This document shows positions 1-5,506 of a stretch of DNA of 7,227 nt, piece after piece; positions within the stretch are counted from its first letter, which is position 1; each line of letters starts with the position of its first letter. The notes beneath the pieces are model-generated. The model was given only the letters and a program-made list of their open reading frames with translations, was not told where the DNA came from and searched no databases. A program made the position numbers and the translations under genes. Source of the DNA: Calditrichota bacterium (GTDB lineage: Bacteria > Zixibacteria > MSB-5A5 > GN15 > FEB-12); the NCBI GenBank assembly GCA_030641085.1, contig DAOWIC010000032.1, forward strand, positions 1 through 7,227, given 5' to 3'.

Positions 1-678
1 ATCCTGCGGATTTTCATTTTCGGTTTCGCCGAACTCCAGCTCCTGACAGCCGCCTTCTGGGTGCTGGCTGTGCTGACCATGACGGTCGGCAATATTCTCG
101 CCCTGCGGCAGGATAATGTCAAGCGCATGCTGGCTTATTCGTCGATTGCTCATGCCGGTTATGTACTGGTGGCTCTGGCCGTAGGCGGCCAACAGGCAAT
201 CGCGGCGGCGATCTTCTATCTGGTCGGCTATACCGTGTTCAACCTGGGCGCCTTTGCGGTGGTGACGCTTCTGGAGAGCCGGACCGGCTGTAAATCGGAT
301 TTTTCGGAACTGACCGGGCTGGCCAAAGCTCATCCGTACCTGTCGGCGGTGCTGGCGCTTTTCGCCTTTGCGCTGTCTGGTTTTCCGCCTACAGTCGGAT
401 TTTTCGGTAAGTTTTACATCTTTTCCGCAGCGGTAAAATCGGGCTTCATCTGGCTGGCCGTGATCAGCGTGATGAACTCCTTTATCTCTGTCTACTACTA
501 TCTGCGCATTATCAAGGTCAGCTATTTTGACACGCTGGAGACCAAATTCGTGCCGGTCACATATTCTCCGGCCATGATTCTGGTGCTGGCTATTACGGTT
601 TTCTTCACGCTGGGTCTGGGCATCTTCCCGCAGCAACTGCTCGATCTCTCGCAATCCGCGCTGTTTGCGTTTCTATAA
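1..678 (+). CDS. nuoN: NADH-quinone oxidoreductase subunit N, C-terminal part (5' end outside window)
   Basis: Frame 1 is open from the first base to the TAA at 676-678, giving 225 residues of a very hydrophobic protein. This is roughly the last 45% of NuoN, which is usually 480-500 residues. NuoN is one of the antiporter-like membrane subunits of respiratory complex I and helps couple NADH:quinone electron transfer to proton pumping across the inner membrane. The family signature QDNVKRMLAYSSIAHAGY lies at residues 37-54 of the visible part, and SGFPPTVGFFGKFYIF lies around residues 126-141. The lysine of GFFGKF (residue 137, bases 409-411) probably corresponds to the conserved TM12 lysine of this family. 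About six hydrophobic segments are visible. NuoN is normally the last gene of the nuo operon, and the terminator just downstream fits that. The only close alternatives are NuoL/NuoM paralogues or an Mrp antiporter subunit. The exact motif wording favours NuoN. Confidence 0.95.
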   Translation: MLRIFIFGFAELQLLTAAFWVLAVLTMTVGNILALRQDNVKRMLAYSSIAHAGYVLVALAVGGQQAIAAAIFYLVGYTVFNLGAFAVVTLLESRTGCKSDFSELTGLAKAHPYLSAVLALFAFALSGFPPTVGFFGKFYIFSAAVKSGFIWLAVISVMNSFISVYYYLRIIKVSYFDTLETKFVPVTYSPAMILVLAITVFFTLGLGIFPQQLLDLSQSALFAFL

Positions 679-712
679 GAAAAATCATGTCGTCTGTTGA
701 AGGCGAAACGAG

Positions 713-747
713 AAAAGGCAGCCCTTATCAGGTTGCCTTTTTATTTT
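713..747. terminator. Bidirectional intrinsic terminator between nuoN and purF
   Basis: An 11-bp stem pairs 713-723 (AAAAGGCAGCC) with 731-741 (GGTTGCCTTTT), with one G-T wobble and a 7-base loop. On the plus strand a T-rich tract (738-747, interrupted by one A) follows, as expected for the end of the nuo transcript. On the minus strand the hairpin is followed by TTTTCTCG, so it can also stop purF, whose stop codon lies 28 bases before the hairpin arm. The two genes are convergent, which fits a shared terminator. Confidence 0.85.
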
Positions 748-768
748 GATCCAAACGGGAATGAATAT

Positions 769-2166
769 CTACAGATTATTGCTCTGGTCCAGCTTGAGTT
801 TACCGTTGATTTTCGGTACTCTCATCGGGTACTTGCCGGAAAAGCAGCTTGAGCAGAAAGTCGTGTCGGGCAGTGCCGACATGGAGAGCATTCCCTCAAG
901 CGACAAATAACGCAGCGAGTCGGCCCCGAGATACTTCTCAATCTGTTTCACCGACATATTCGCCCCGATAAGCTCCTTCTTGGTCGGCATGTCGATACCG
1001 AAAAAGCAGGGGGAGATGATCGGCGGGGAAGAGATTCGGAAGTGGACCTCCCTGGCGCCCGCCTCGCGCAGCATCTTGACCATCTTTCGCGATGTAGTCC
1101 CGCGCACGATGGAATCATCAACCACAACCACCCGTCGATCTTTGAGCACGCCCCGGACCGGATTGAACTTCACTTTGACATCGAGATCGCGAATGGTCTG
1201 TTGGGGGTCGATAAAGGTACGGCCGACATAATGGTTGCGGATCAGGCCGATCTCAAAACGGATGCCGGATTCCTCCGAGAAACCGAGGGTGGCGGTGTTG
1301 GCCGAGTCGGGGATACCGATCACAATGTCCGCGTGCACCGGGTGCTCGCGCGCGAGCTGTCGTCCGAGACGACGGCGGATCTTGTCGACGTTCTCCCCGA
1401 AGACCCGAGAGTCGGGACGGGAGAAATAGATATATTCGAAAATGCAAAAAGCAGATTTGGCCTTCTTCATGGGGAAGTAGGACTTCAGCCCGGTTGATGA
1501 TATCTCCAGCACCTCGCCCGGCTCGATTTCCCGAACATATTTTGCGCCGATTATGTCAAAGGCGCAGGTTTCGGAGGCGACAACCCAGGTGTTGCGGAAC
1601 TTGCCCAGAGCGAGCGGACGAAAGCCGCGCGAGTCACGGGTGGCGATGATCGAATCCTCGGTCAGCATCACCAGCGAAAATGCGCCCTGAATTCTTGAGA
1701 GAGCGTCGCAGATACGGTCAATCGTCTTTTCCTTTTTTGAACGAGCGACCAGGTGCAGGATAATCTCGGTGTCGGACGTGGTCTGAAAGATAGATCCGGC
1801 GGCGTCAAGTTTTGTCCGCAACTCCAGCGAGTTGGTGAGATTGCCGTTGTGGGCGATAGCCAGTTTGTGCTTGCGATTGGTGATGATAAACGGCTGGATG
1901 TTGATTAGCGAGGAGGCTCCGGTGGTGCTGTAGCGGGTATGCCCAATAGCCAACTTGCCGTTGAGTCGCTGTAGATCGTGGCCGCCGCTGAATACATCGG
2001 AAACCTGGCCCATCCCCTTGTGCAGGCTTATCTTACCTTTGTTGGAGGTTACGATTCCGGCCGATTCCTGCCCCCGATGCTGGAGGGCATAAAGGCCAAA
2101 GTAGGTCAACTGGGCGGCGCGAGGAGTGCCGAAGATTCCGAATACACCACACTGGTCATGTATCAT
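769..2166 (-). CDS. purF: Amidophosphoribosyltransferase (glutamine PRPP amidotransferase), 4Fe-4S type
   Basis: This complete 465-residue cytosolic enzyme catalyses the first committed step of purine synthesis: PRPP plus glutamine gives 5-phosphoribosylamine. The start MIHDQ-CGVFGIFG places the Ntn glutaminase nucleophile at Cys6 behind a five-residue propeptide that must be cleaved. Glutaminase motifs follow: QHRGQESAG (29-37), GHTRYSTTG (75-83) and HNGNL (106-110). The C-terminal half is a type I phosphoribosyltransferase with the PRPP loop VVVVDDSIVRGTT (346-358). Cys241, Cys387, Cys438 and Cys441 (CSSC) match the four ligands of the Bacillus subtilis-type 4Fe-4S cluster, unlike the cluster-free E. 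coli enzyme. Length is normal and no frame break is seen. ATG at 2166 is forced by the family N-terminus. The ribosome binding site is weak (AGGA about 10 bases upstream). No other pur gene is in the window. It is transcribed from its own promoter at 2208-2236. Confidence 0.97.
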   Translation of the reverse strand: MIHDQCGVFGIFGTPRAAQLTYFGLYALQHRGQESAGIVTSNKGKISLHKGMGQVSDVFSGGHDLQRLNGKLAIGHTRYSTTGASSLINIQPFIITNRKHKLAIAHNGNLTNSLELRTKLDAAGSIFQTTSDTEIILHLVARSKKEKTIDRICDALSRIQGAFSLVMLTEDSIIATRDSRGFRPLALGKFRNTWVVASETCAFDIIGAKYVREIEPGEVLEISSTGLKSYFPMKKAKSAFCIFEYIYFSRPDSRVFGENVDKIRRRLGRQLAREHPVHADIVIGIPDSANTATLGFSEESGIRFEIGLIRNHYVGRTFIDPQQTIRDLDVKVKFNPVRGVLKDRRVVVVDDSIVRGTTSRKMVKMLREAGAREVHFRISSPPIISPCFFGIDMPTKKELIGANMSVKQIEKYLGADSLRYLSLEGMLSMSALPDTTFCSSCFSGKYPMRVPKINGKLKLDQSNNL

Positions 2167-2207
2167 TGAAGCAGTATCCTATTGTCCCATACCAAAAAGG
2201 AAGCCAC

Positions 2208-2236
2208 AATGTACTGTCTCCGGCCCGAAATGTCAA
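2208..2236 (-). promoter_or_regulatory. Sigma70-type promoter of purF
   Basis: Read on the minus strand, a perfect TTGACA -35 box (2236-2231) is followed by a 17-base spacer and TACATT (2213-2208, 4 of 6 matches to TATAAT). Transcription would start near 2200, leaving a leader of about 35 bases. That is too short for a purine riboswitch, and I see no riboswitch-like structure. The box match, spacing and position ahead of purF are direct observations. Activity is inferred. Confidence 0.6.
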
Positions 2237-2410
2237 TTTCTATCCGCATCATTTCCGGCCTAAATGTGAACAGAAATGCAGTGATGTTTGATGCGTAACC
2301 GACCTTATTTCCGATGTCGAATCGAGAAAGATCTGGATAAACCCCTGATTTTTCGCTACTTTAGCGGTGACTACCAGTTTACTGCGCAGGTCGAACTGAT
2401 TCTTTCTACA
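2237..2410. other. Divergent intergenic region, no gene recognised
   Basis: This stretch lies between the purF promoter and the sigma54-like element of the plus-strand gene. A 62-codon reading frame crosses it (2288-2476) but has no ribosome binding site, has an unconvincing composition and overlaps the next gene. I see no hairpin, tandem repeat or strong plus-strand sigma70 promoter. If the sigma54 element is real, this is where an activator (enhancer) site would be expected, but I could not pick out a convincing palindrome. Confidence 0.4.
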
Positions 2411-2426
2411 GGGCACCGCTTTTGCA
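2411..2426 (+). promoter_or_regulatory. Candidate sigma54 (-24/-12) promoter
   Basis: GGGCACCGCTTTTGCA matches the sigma54 consensus TGGCACG-N4-TTGCA closely. GGCAC is complete, TTGCA is complete, and exactly 10 bases separate the invariant GG (2412-2413 within the GGG) from GC (2424-2425). The predicted transcription start is near 2437. That lies downstream of the GTG/ATG at 2430/2433, so the element is only compatible with the internal ATG at 2460 as start codon. This conflict, and the chance of random matches, keep confidence moderate. Confidence 0.4.
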
Positions 2427-2432
2427 CAAGTG

Positions 2433-3230
2433 ATGTTGGACCCGTTGGTTCAATATGTTATGAACGAGAAGAATAGCAACAGATTCGAGATCCTACGCCT
2501 TCTGGCTGTAGCCGGCTCGCAGGGCGACCAGCTCAACGAGGCTGCCCGGGCGGCGCTGGAGATGGCGGCCCATTCGGTGGGCCTGGTGGCGGCCGCCATA
2601 CACCTGTGGGACGATGATTCCAAGGGCACCGTCAGTCTTTCCTACGCAGAAAACGAACCGGCGCAGGAGCAGCTTGTCTCACTGGAAGAAGGCCTGTTTG
2701 ACAACCTGAGGCAGGAACGGCAACTACTGTCTGCCTATATGTCGTTCGGCGGCGAGAGGCCCCGTCACTCATTCACGCTGCCGTTGAGGCAGGGCAACAA
2801 AGTGTTTGGCGCTGTTATCGGACTGCAGGAAGGTGATAGGACGATTGTCTCGGAGGATACTTTTCTCGAAGCTCTCTCGGCCCTGCTGGCGCTGACCTAC
2901 GCCGCGCAGGGAGCGGCTGCCAGTATTCCCGCGACTCAGGACCTGGTGGACAAGGAACGCCTCGCTGCGATAATCGAGACCGCCGTGGCGGTCAATCATG
3001 AGGTGAACAACCCGCTGACCGCTATCCTCGGCAACGTGCAGTTGCTGCTGATGAAGAGCGAAGAACTCGATGCACCGCTCGCGGAGAAACTGCGGACTAT
3101 CGAAGCCTCGGCCATGAAGATCCGCGACGTCACCCAGCGGCTGATGCGGATGACCAACCCGAAGACGGTTGAATATACCAACGGCACCAAAATGCTCGAT
3201 ATCTCCGGCGACGACGAAGAGTCCGAATAG
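2433..3230 (+). CDS. GAF-like sensor plus HisKA phosphoacceptor protein lacking the kinase ATPase domain
   Basis: A 265-residue soluble protein with no membrane segment or signal peptide. Residues about 35-160 look like a GAF domain, ending in TLPLRQGNKVFGAVIGLQ-type strands. Residues about 172-242 are a HisKA (DHp) helix pair with the H-box AVNHEVNNPLTAIL; the phosphoacceptor His is residue 189. The HExNNPL form is typical of NtrB-like kinases. The protein then ends after an acidic tail (DISGDDEESE) with no N, G1, F or G2 boxes, so the HATPase_c domain is absent. No frame shift explains this: a normal TAG (3228-3230) is followed within 33 bases by the end of a convergent gene. It may act as a phosphotransfer or dimerisation partner of another kinase, or as a regulatory remnant. 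The start is uncertain: GTG 2430, ATG 2433 (chosen as the first ATG) or ATG 2460, none with a clear ribosome binding site. The sigma54-like element favours 2460. Confidence 0.8.
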   Translation: MLDPLVQYVMNEKNSNRFEILRLLAVAGSQGDQLNEAARAALEMAAHSVGLVAAAIHLWDDDSKGTVSLSYAENEPAQEQLVSLEEGLFDNLRQERQLLSAYMSFGGERPRHSFTLPLRQGNKVFGAVIGLQEGDRTIVSEDTFLEALSALLALTYAAQGAAASIPATQDLVDKERLAAIIETAVAVNHEVNNPLTAILGNVQLLLMKSEELDAPLAEKLRTIEASAMKIRDVTQRLMRMTNPKTVEYTNGTKMLDISGDDEESE

Positions 3231-3263
3231 ACCGATCACTCCCGCCGATCCTCCGGCACAAAT

Positions 3264-4052
3264 CTATTTCATCAGCCAGTCAATGAGATCGTTCATCGCG
3301 GACGGATTGTTGTTGGGTATCCTTGTCCCGTGATCCTCTCCGGGATAGACTTTCAGCACTGCCCTCTCTTTGTTCGGCCCAGCCAGCTTCTCCGATGACT
3401 GCCGTGAGTAGGTATCCTCTTTGCCGGCGAAGATGAGTATGTCGCCGTCAAACTCCGTTACGGCTTCTGCCGGCTCAAGAGATCGGTAATCCTCGCCGGG
3501 GGAGAGCATCACCACCCGCTTAAGATTGTCCACCAGTCCGTGCAGCATGATCGCCGAATTGGCCCCGATCGATGCCCCGATCACGATGATCTGCGACCGG
3601 TCGATACGCCGGTTCTTGTCGGCCAGCAGACGGGAGATCACGGCGGTAATGTCGGCCGGGTATTTCCGAAATTCGGCTTCAGACAGGGTACGGAAATTTA
3701 CCGCGCTGTCGCCGATCATAACGGACTTACCGTGACCCCTGAGATCGAGACTGAGGATATTCGGCAACACAAACGCTGCCGCAGCTGAATCGCCTTGTTC
3801 GACTCGTTCGTACAGCGCGGTAATGAATTGGCTGTAGCTCTCGTGAGTTTGCCCCATCATCGGCAGCAGTACCCACAGGGGGGCCGGTGCCTCGACCGGG
3901 GAGGGGGTCATCCAGGCGTACATGGTCAGCCCGTCCTCGGTCTGTACGGTATACTCGATCGAATGCAGTTTCGGGGTGGTGGCTGCCGATCCGATGCCTG
4001 CCGCGAGGATCAGCATTAAAGCAACTGCAATCATCCGTGACGATCTTTGCAT
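3264..4052 (-). CDS. Secreted alpha/beta-fold hydrolase (esterase/lipase-like)
   Basis: This 262-residue protein begins with a classic signal peptide: basic MQRSSR, a hydrophobic core to about residue 20, and a likely cut after GSA at 23. There is no lipobox cysteine, so it should be released to the periplasm or exterior. The alpha/beta hydrolase fold is supported by LLPMMGQTHESY (62-73, oxyanion region), LDLRGHGKS (102-110), the nucleophile elbow GASIGA with Ser161 (159-164), DILIFAGKEDTYS with Asp213, and YPGEDHGTRI with His241. The catalytic triad is therefore complete. The substrate cannot be read from sequence; the family includes carboxylesterases, dienelactone hydrolase relatives and peptidases. 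A strong ribosome binding site, AAGGAG (4063-4058), lies 5 bases before the ATG and fixes the start. The gene is convergent with the GAF-HisKA gene (33-bp gap) and separated from the upstream oxidoreductase gene by a hairpin, so it is probably transcribed alone. Confidence 0.88.
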   Translation of the reverse strand: MQRSSRMIAVALMLILAAGIGSAATTPKLHSIEYTVQTEDGLTMYAWMTPSPVEAPAPLWVLLPMMGQTHESYSQFITALYERVEQGDSAAAAFVLPNILSLDLRGHGKSVMIGDSAVNFRTLSEAEFRKYPADITAVISRLLADKNRRIDRSQIIVIGASIGANSAIMLHGLVDNLKRVVMLSPGEDYRSLEPAEAVTEFDGDILIFAGKEDTYSRQSSEKLAGPNKERAVLKVYPGEDHGTRIPNNNPSAMNDLIDWLMK

Positions 4053-4103
4053 ATAGACTCCTTTGGCTTGTTCAATAGACGAGAGCGTGTCCCTGAATAG
4101 CGA

Positions 4104-4129
4104 AAACGGCAGTTATAAATCTGCCGTTT
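4104..4129 (-). terminator. Hairpin terminator downstream of the FAD oxidoreductase gene
   Basis: A perfect 9-bp stem pairs 4104-4112 (AAACGGCAG) with 4121-4129 (CTGCCGTTT) around an 8-base AT-rich loop. Read on the minus strand the descending arm runs into TTTTCGC, a short T run. It sits about 50 bases after the oxidoreductase stop codon and before the hydrolase ribosome binding site, so it should separate the two same-strand genes. The T run is only four bases, so termination may be partial. Confidence 0.6.
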
Positions 4130-4177
4130 GTATTTATGAGCTGAAGTTATTCACCGCCCTTGCGCGGCGCCGACCGG

Positions 4178-5326
4178 CTAAATGACGTTGGTCTCTTTGG
4201 CCTCTATCCCGGCGGCGAATCTTTCCGGCGAGAGGCTGGAAATGTCAATCGAGGGCGCCTTGCCGGTTATGATTTCCGAGGTCACCGACCCGGCCGCGGG
4301 AGAGTGCATAAAGCCGTGACCGGAGAAACCGACCACATGGAACATGCCTTCAACCGAGGGCTCCCAGCCGATTATTGCCCGATGATCCGGAGTCGTTTCG
4401 TAAAGACCGGCCCACTGGTTGGCTACTTCGGCTTCCTCGAGCTGCGGCATCAGGTCGAGCGCTTTCTCCAGAATAACGTCGGTGTAGTCGGGGTCGATAG
4501 AAATATCAAACGACTCTTCCACCGCCTTGTCCGCCCATCCGAGCAGCATGCCTTTGGACTCCTTGTGGCAATAAAGCCCGCTACGAACATCAACCACCAT
4601 CGGGAAGTATGGCTTGATAAAGCTCAGTTCGCCGGTGGTGACAATCTGACGGCGAATCGGGGCCACTTTCAGCTCGGCGCCGACCATGGCGGCGATTAGT
4701 TTCGCCTGCGGACCGGCGCAGTTAATCACTAGCGGGGTGCTGATATCGCCGTGGTTGGTCTTGACATTCGTAATTTTGTTCCCGGCCATTTTGATGCCGG
4801 TCAACTCGGTGCTGTGGGCCAGTTCGACGCCCAGCCTGCGAGCCGCCTGGTCATAGCCGGAAAGGAACTCATGCGGGTCGCCCAGGCCGTCGTCTTTGCA
4901 AAAGGTAGCCGCCAGAACATTCTCAAGCGAAACATGCGGGGCGTATTGGCCGATCTCGTCCGGCTTCAATATCTGAACATCGAGTCCGAGCGAACGCTGT
5001 AGCTCGACATCTTTGGTGAACGAGGCCACCTCGGCATCGTCTTTGAGCAGAAACATATAACCGACCTGATCGAACAGGGCTTCGGCCCCGGTAGCTTCCT
5101 TGAAACTGACAAAAAGCTTCTCGGAGAGCATCGACATCTGGATATTCTCCTTCGAGGAGAACTGGGCGCGTATGCCACCGGCGGCCTTGGAGGTAGCGCC
5201 AGTGCCGAGTATCGGTTCCTTTTCCAACATGACTATATTACCGAACTTCTGCAGGGCCAGGTAAAAGGCGACCGCGACGCCGATAATTCCTCCGCCCACT
5301 ATTACTGCATCCGCACTGTTGCGCAT
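4178..5326 (-). CDS. FAD-dependent oxidoreductase, DAO family (sarcosine oxidase beta / glycine oxidase-like)
   Basis: A 382-residue soluble flavoenzyme. From the ATG at 5326 the FAD-binding Rossmann motif VGGGIIG (10-16) follows directly, with the ribose-binding Glu at residue 35 (VMLEKE). The sequence GATSKAAGGIRAQFSS (43-58) is typical of the SoxB/proline dehydrogenase beta branch of the DAO family. The C-terminal GFSGHGFMHSPAAG (333-346) is the usual FAD-contacting segment. Members oxidise secondary amines or amino acids such as sarcosine, glycine, D-amino acids or proline. The substrate cannot be assigned here, and no alpha, gamma or delta partner subunit is adjacent. The open frame extends to a GTG at 5374, adding 16 residues. 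I prefer 5326 because GAGGA lies 8 bases upstream, the GTG has no ribosome binding site, and the candidate promoter would start transcription downstream of the GTG. It is a single-gene unit with a terminator at 4104-4129. Confidence 0.9.
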   Translation of the reverse strand: MRNSADAVIVGGGIIGVAVAFYLALQKFGNIVMLEKEPILGTGATSKAAGGIRAQFSSKENIQMSMLSEKLFVSFKEATGAEALFDQVGYMFLLKDDAEVASFTKDVELQRSLGLDVQILKPDEIGQYAPHVSLENVLAATFCKDDGLGDPHEFLSGYDQAARRLGVELAHSTELTGIKMAGNKITNVKTNHGDISTPLVINCAGPQAKLIAAMVGAELKVAPIRRQIVTTGELSFIKPYFPMVVDVRSGLYCHKESKGMLLGWADKAVEESFDISIDPDYTDVILEKALDLMPQLEEAEVANQWAGLYETTPDHRAIIGWEPSVEGMFHVVGFSGHGFMHSPAAGSVTSEIITGKAPSIDISSLSPERFAAGIEAKETNVI

Positions 5327-5334
5327 AGACTCAA

Positions 5335-5339
5335 TCCTC
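5335..5339 (-). promoter_or_regulatory. Ribosome binding site deciding the oxidoreductase start
   Basis: On the minus strand GAGGA lies 8 bases ahead of ATG 5326, a normal spacing. No comparable site precedes the in-frame GTG at 5374. This supports the shorter protein, whose FAD motif then starts within ten residues of the N-terminus, as is usual in the family. Confidence 0.6.
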
Positions 5340-5359
5340 GTGAAATCAGTAACAGGCTT

Positions 5360-5375
5360 AGTGAACTTTTTCACT
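5360..5375. promoter_or_regulatory. Short perfect palindrome, possible operator
   Basis: AGTGAA (5360-5365) and TTCACT (5370-5375) form a 6-bp inverted repeat with a 4-base centre. It lies at about the predicted start of transcription of the oxidoreductase gene (near 5371), where a repressor would block initiation. It could equally be a small hairpin in the leader or chance. The symmetry is seen; the function is inferred. Confidence 0.3.
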
Positions 5376-5377
5376 TG

Positions 5378-5405
5378 AAATTACGCAAAAACAGGGCAAA
5401 GTCAA
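5378..5405 (-). promoter_or_regulatory. Candidate sigma70 promoter of the FAD oxidoreductase gene
   Basis: On the minus strand, TTGACT (5405-5400, 5 of 6 matches to the -35 box) is followed after 16 bases by TAATTT (5383-5378, only 3 of 6 matches to the -10 box). Transcription would begin near 5371, giving a leader of about 45 bases before ATG 5326. The -10 match is poor, so this is tentative. Confidence 0.35.
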
Positions 5406-5467
5406 GCCAATTCAAATGAATCGGCGCAGGCCTAACTTTTTGTCTCACGGATTTTTACAGAAACAGC

Positions 5468-5496
5468 TTGAAGAAACTAAAAAAACCAGATAGATT
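5468..5496 (+). promoter_or_regulatory. Candidate sigma70 promoter close to the ClC gene start
   Basis: TTGAAG (5468-5473) and TAGATT (5491-5496) each match 4 of 6 consensus bases with an ideal 17-base, A-rich spacer. Transcription would start about 5503, only a few bases before ATG 5507, implying a nearly leaderless message. The match is modest. The same TTG is also an alternative in-frame start codon, so both readings cannot hold. Confidence 0.25.
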
Positions 5497-5506
5497 ATCC
5501 GGCGTT

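Noticed and set aside
1042..1497. 151-codon plus-strand reading frame opposite purF
   Set aside because: It is a shadow of the purF phosphoribosyltransferase domain; the residues carry no independent motif.
2167..2207. Purine riboswitch or leader structure ahead of purF
   Set aside because: The predicted leader is only about 35 bases and shows no conserved aptamer pattern.
2288..2476. 62-codon plus-strand reading frame upstream of the GAF-HisKA gene
   Set aside because: It has no ribosome binding site and no recognisable motif, and it overlaps the start of the better-supported gene in another frame and the sigma54-like element.
3240..3256. Possible terminator between the two convergent genes (GCCG/CGGC hairpin)
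   Set aside because: The stem is only 4 bp, with no T run on either side, which is too weak to call.
4160..4699. 179-codon plus-strand reading frame opposite the FAD oxidoreductase
   Set aside because: It is antisense to a conserved flavoenzyme over nearly its full length and shows no family motif.
5326..5374. GTG at 5374 as the oxidoreductase start, adding 16 residues
   Set aside because: There is no ribosome binding site before it, the candidate promoter would start transcription inside it, and ATG 5326 has GAGGA at good spacing with the FAD motif right after it.
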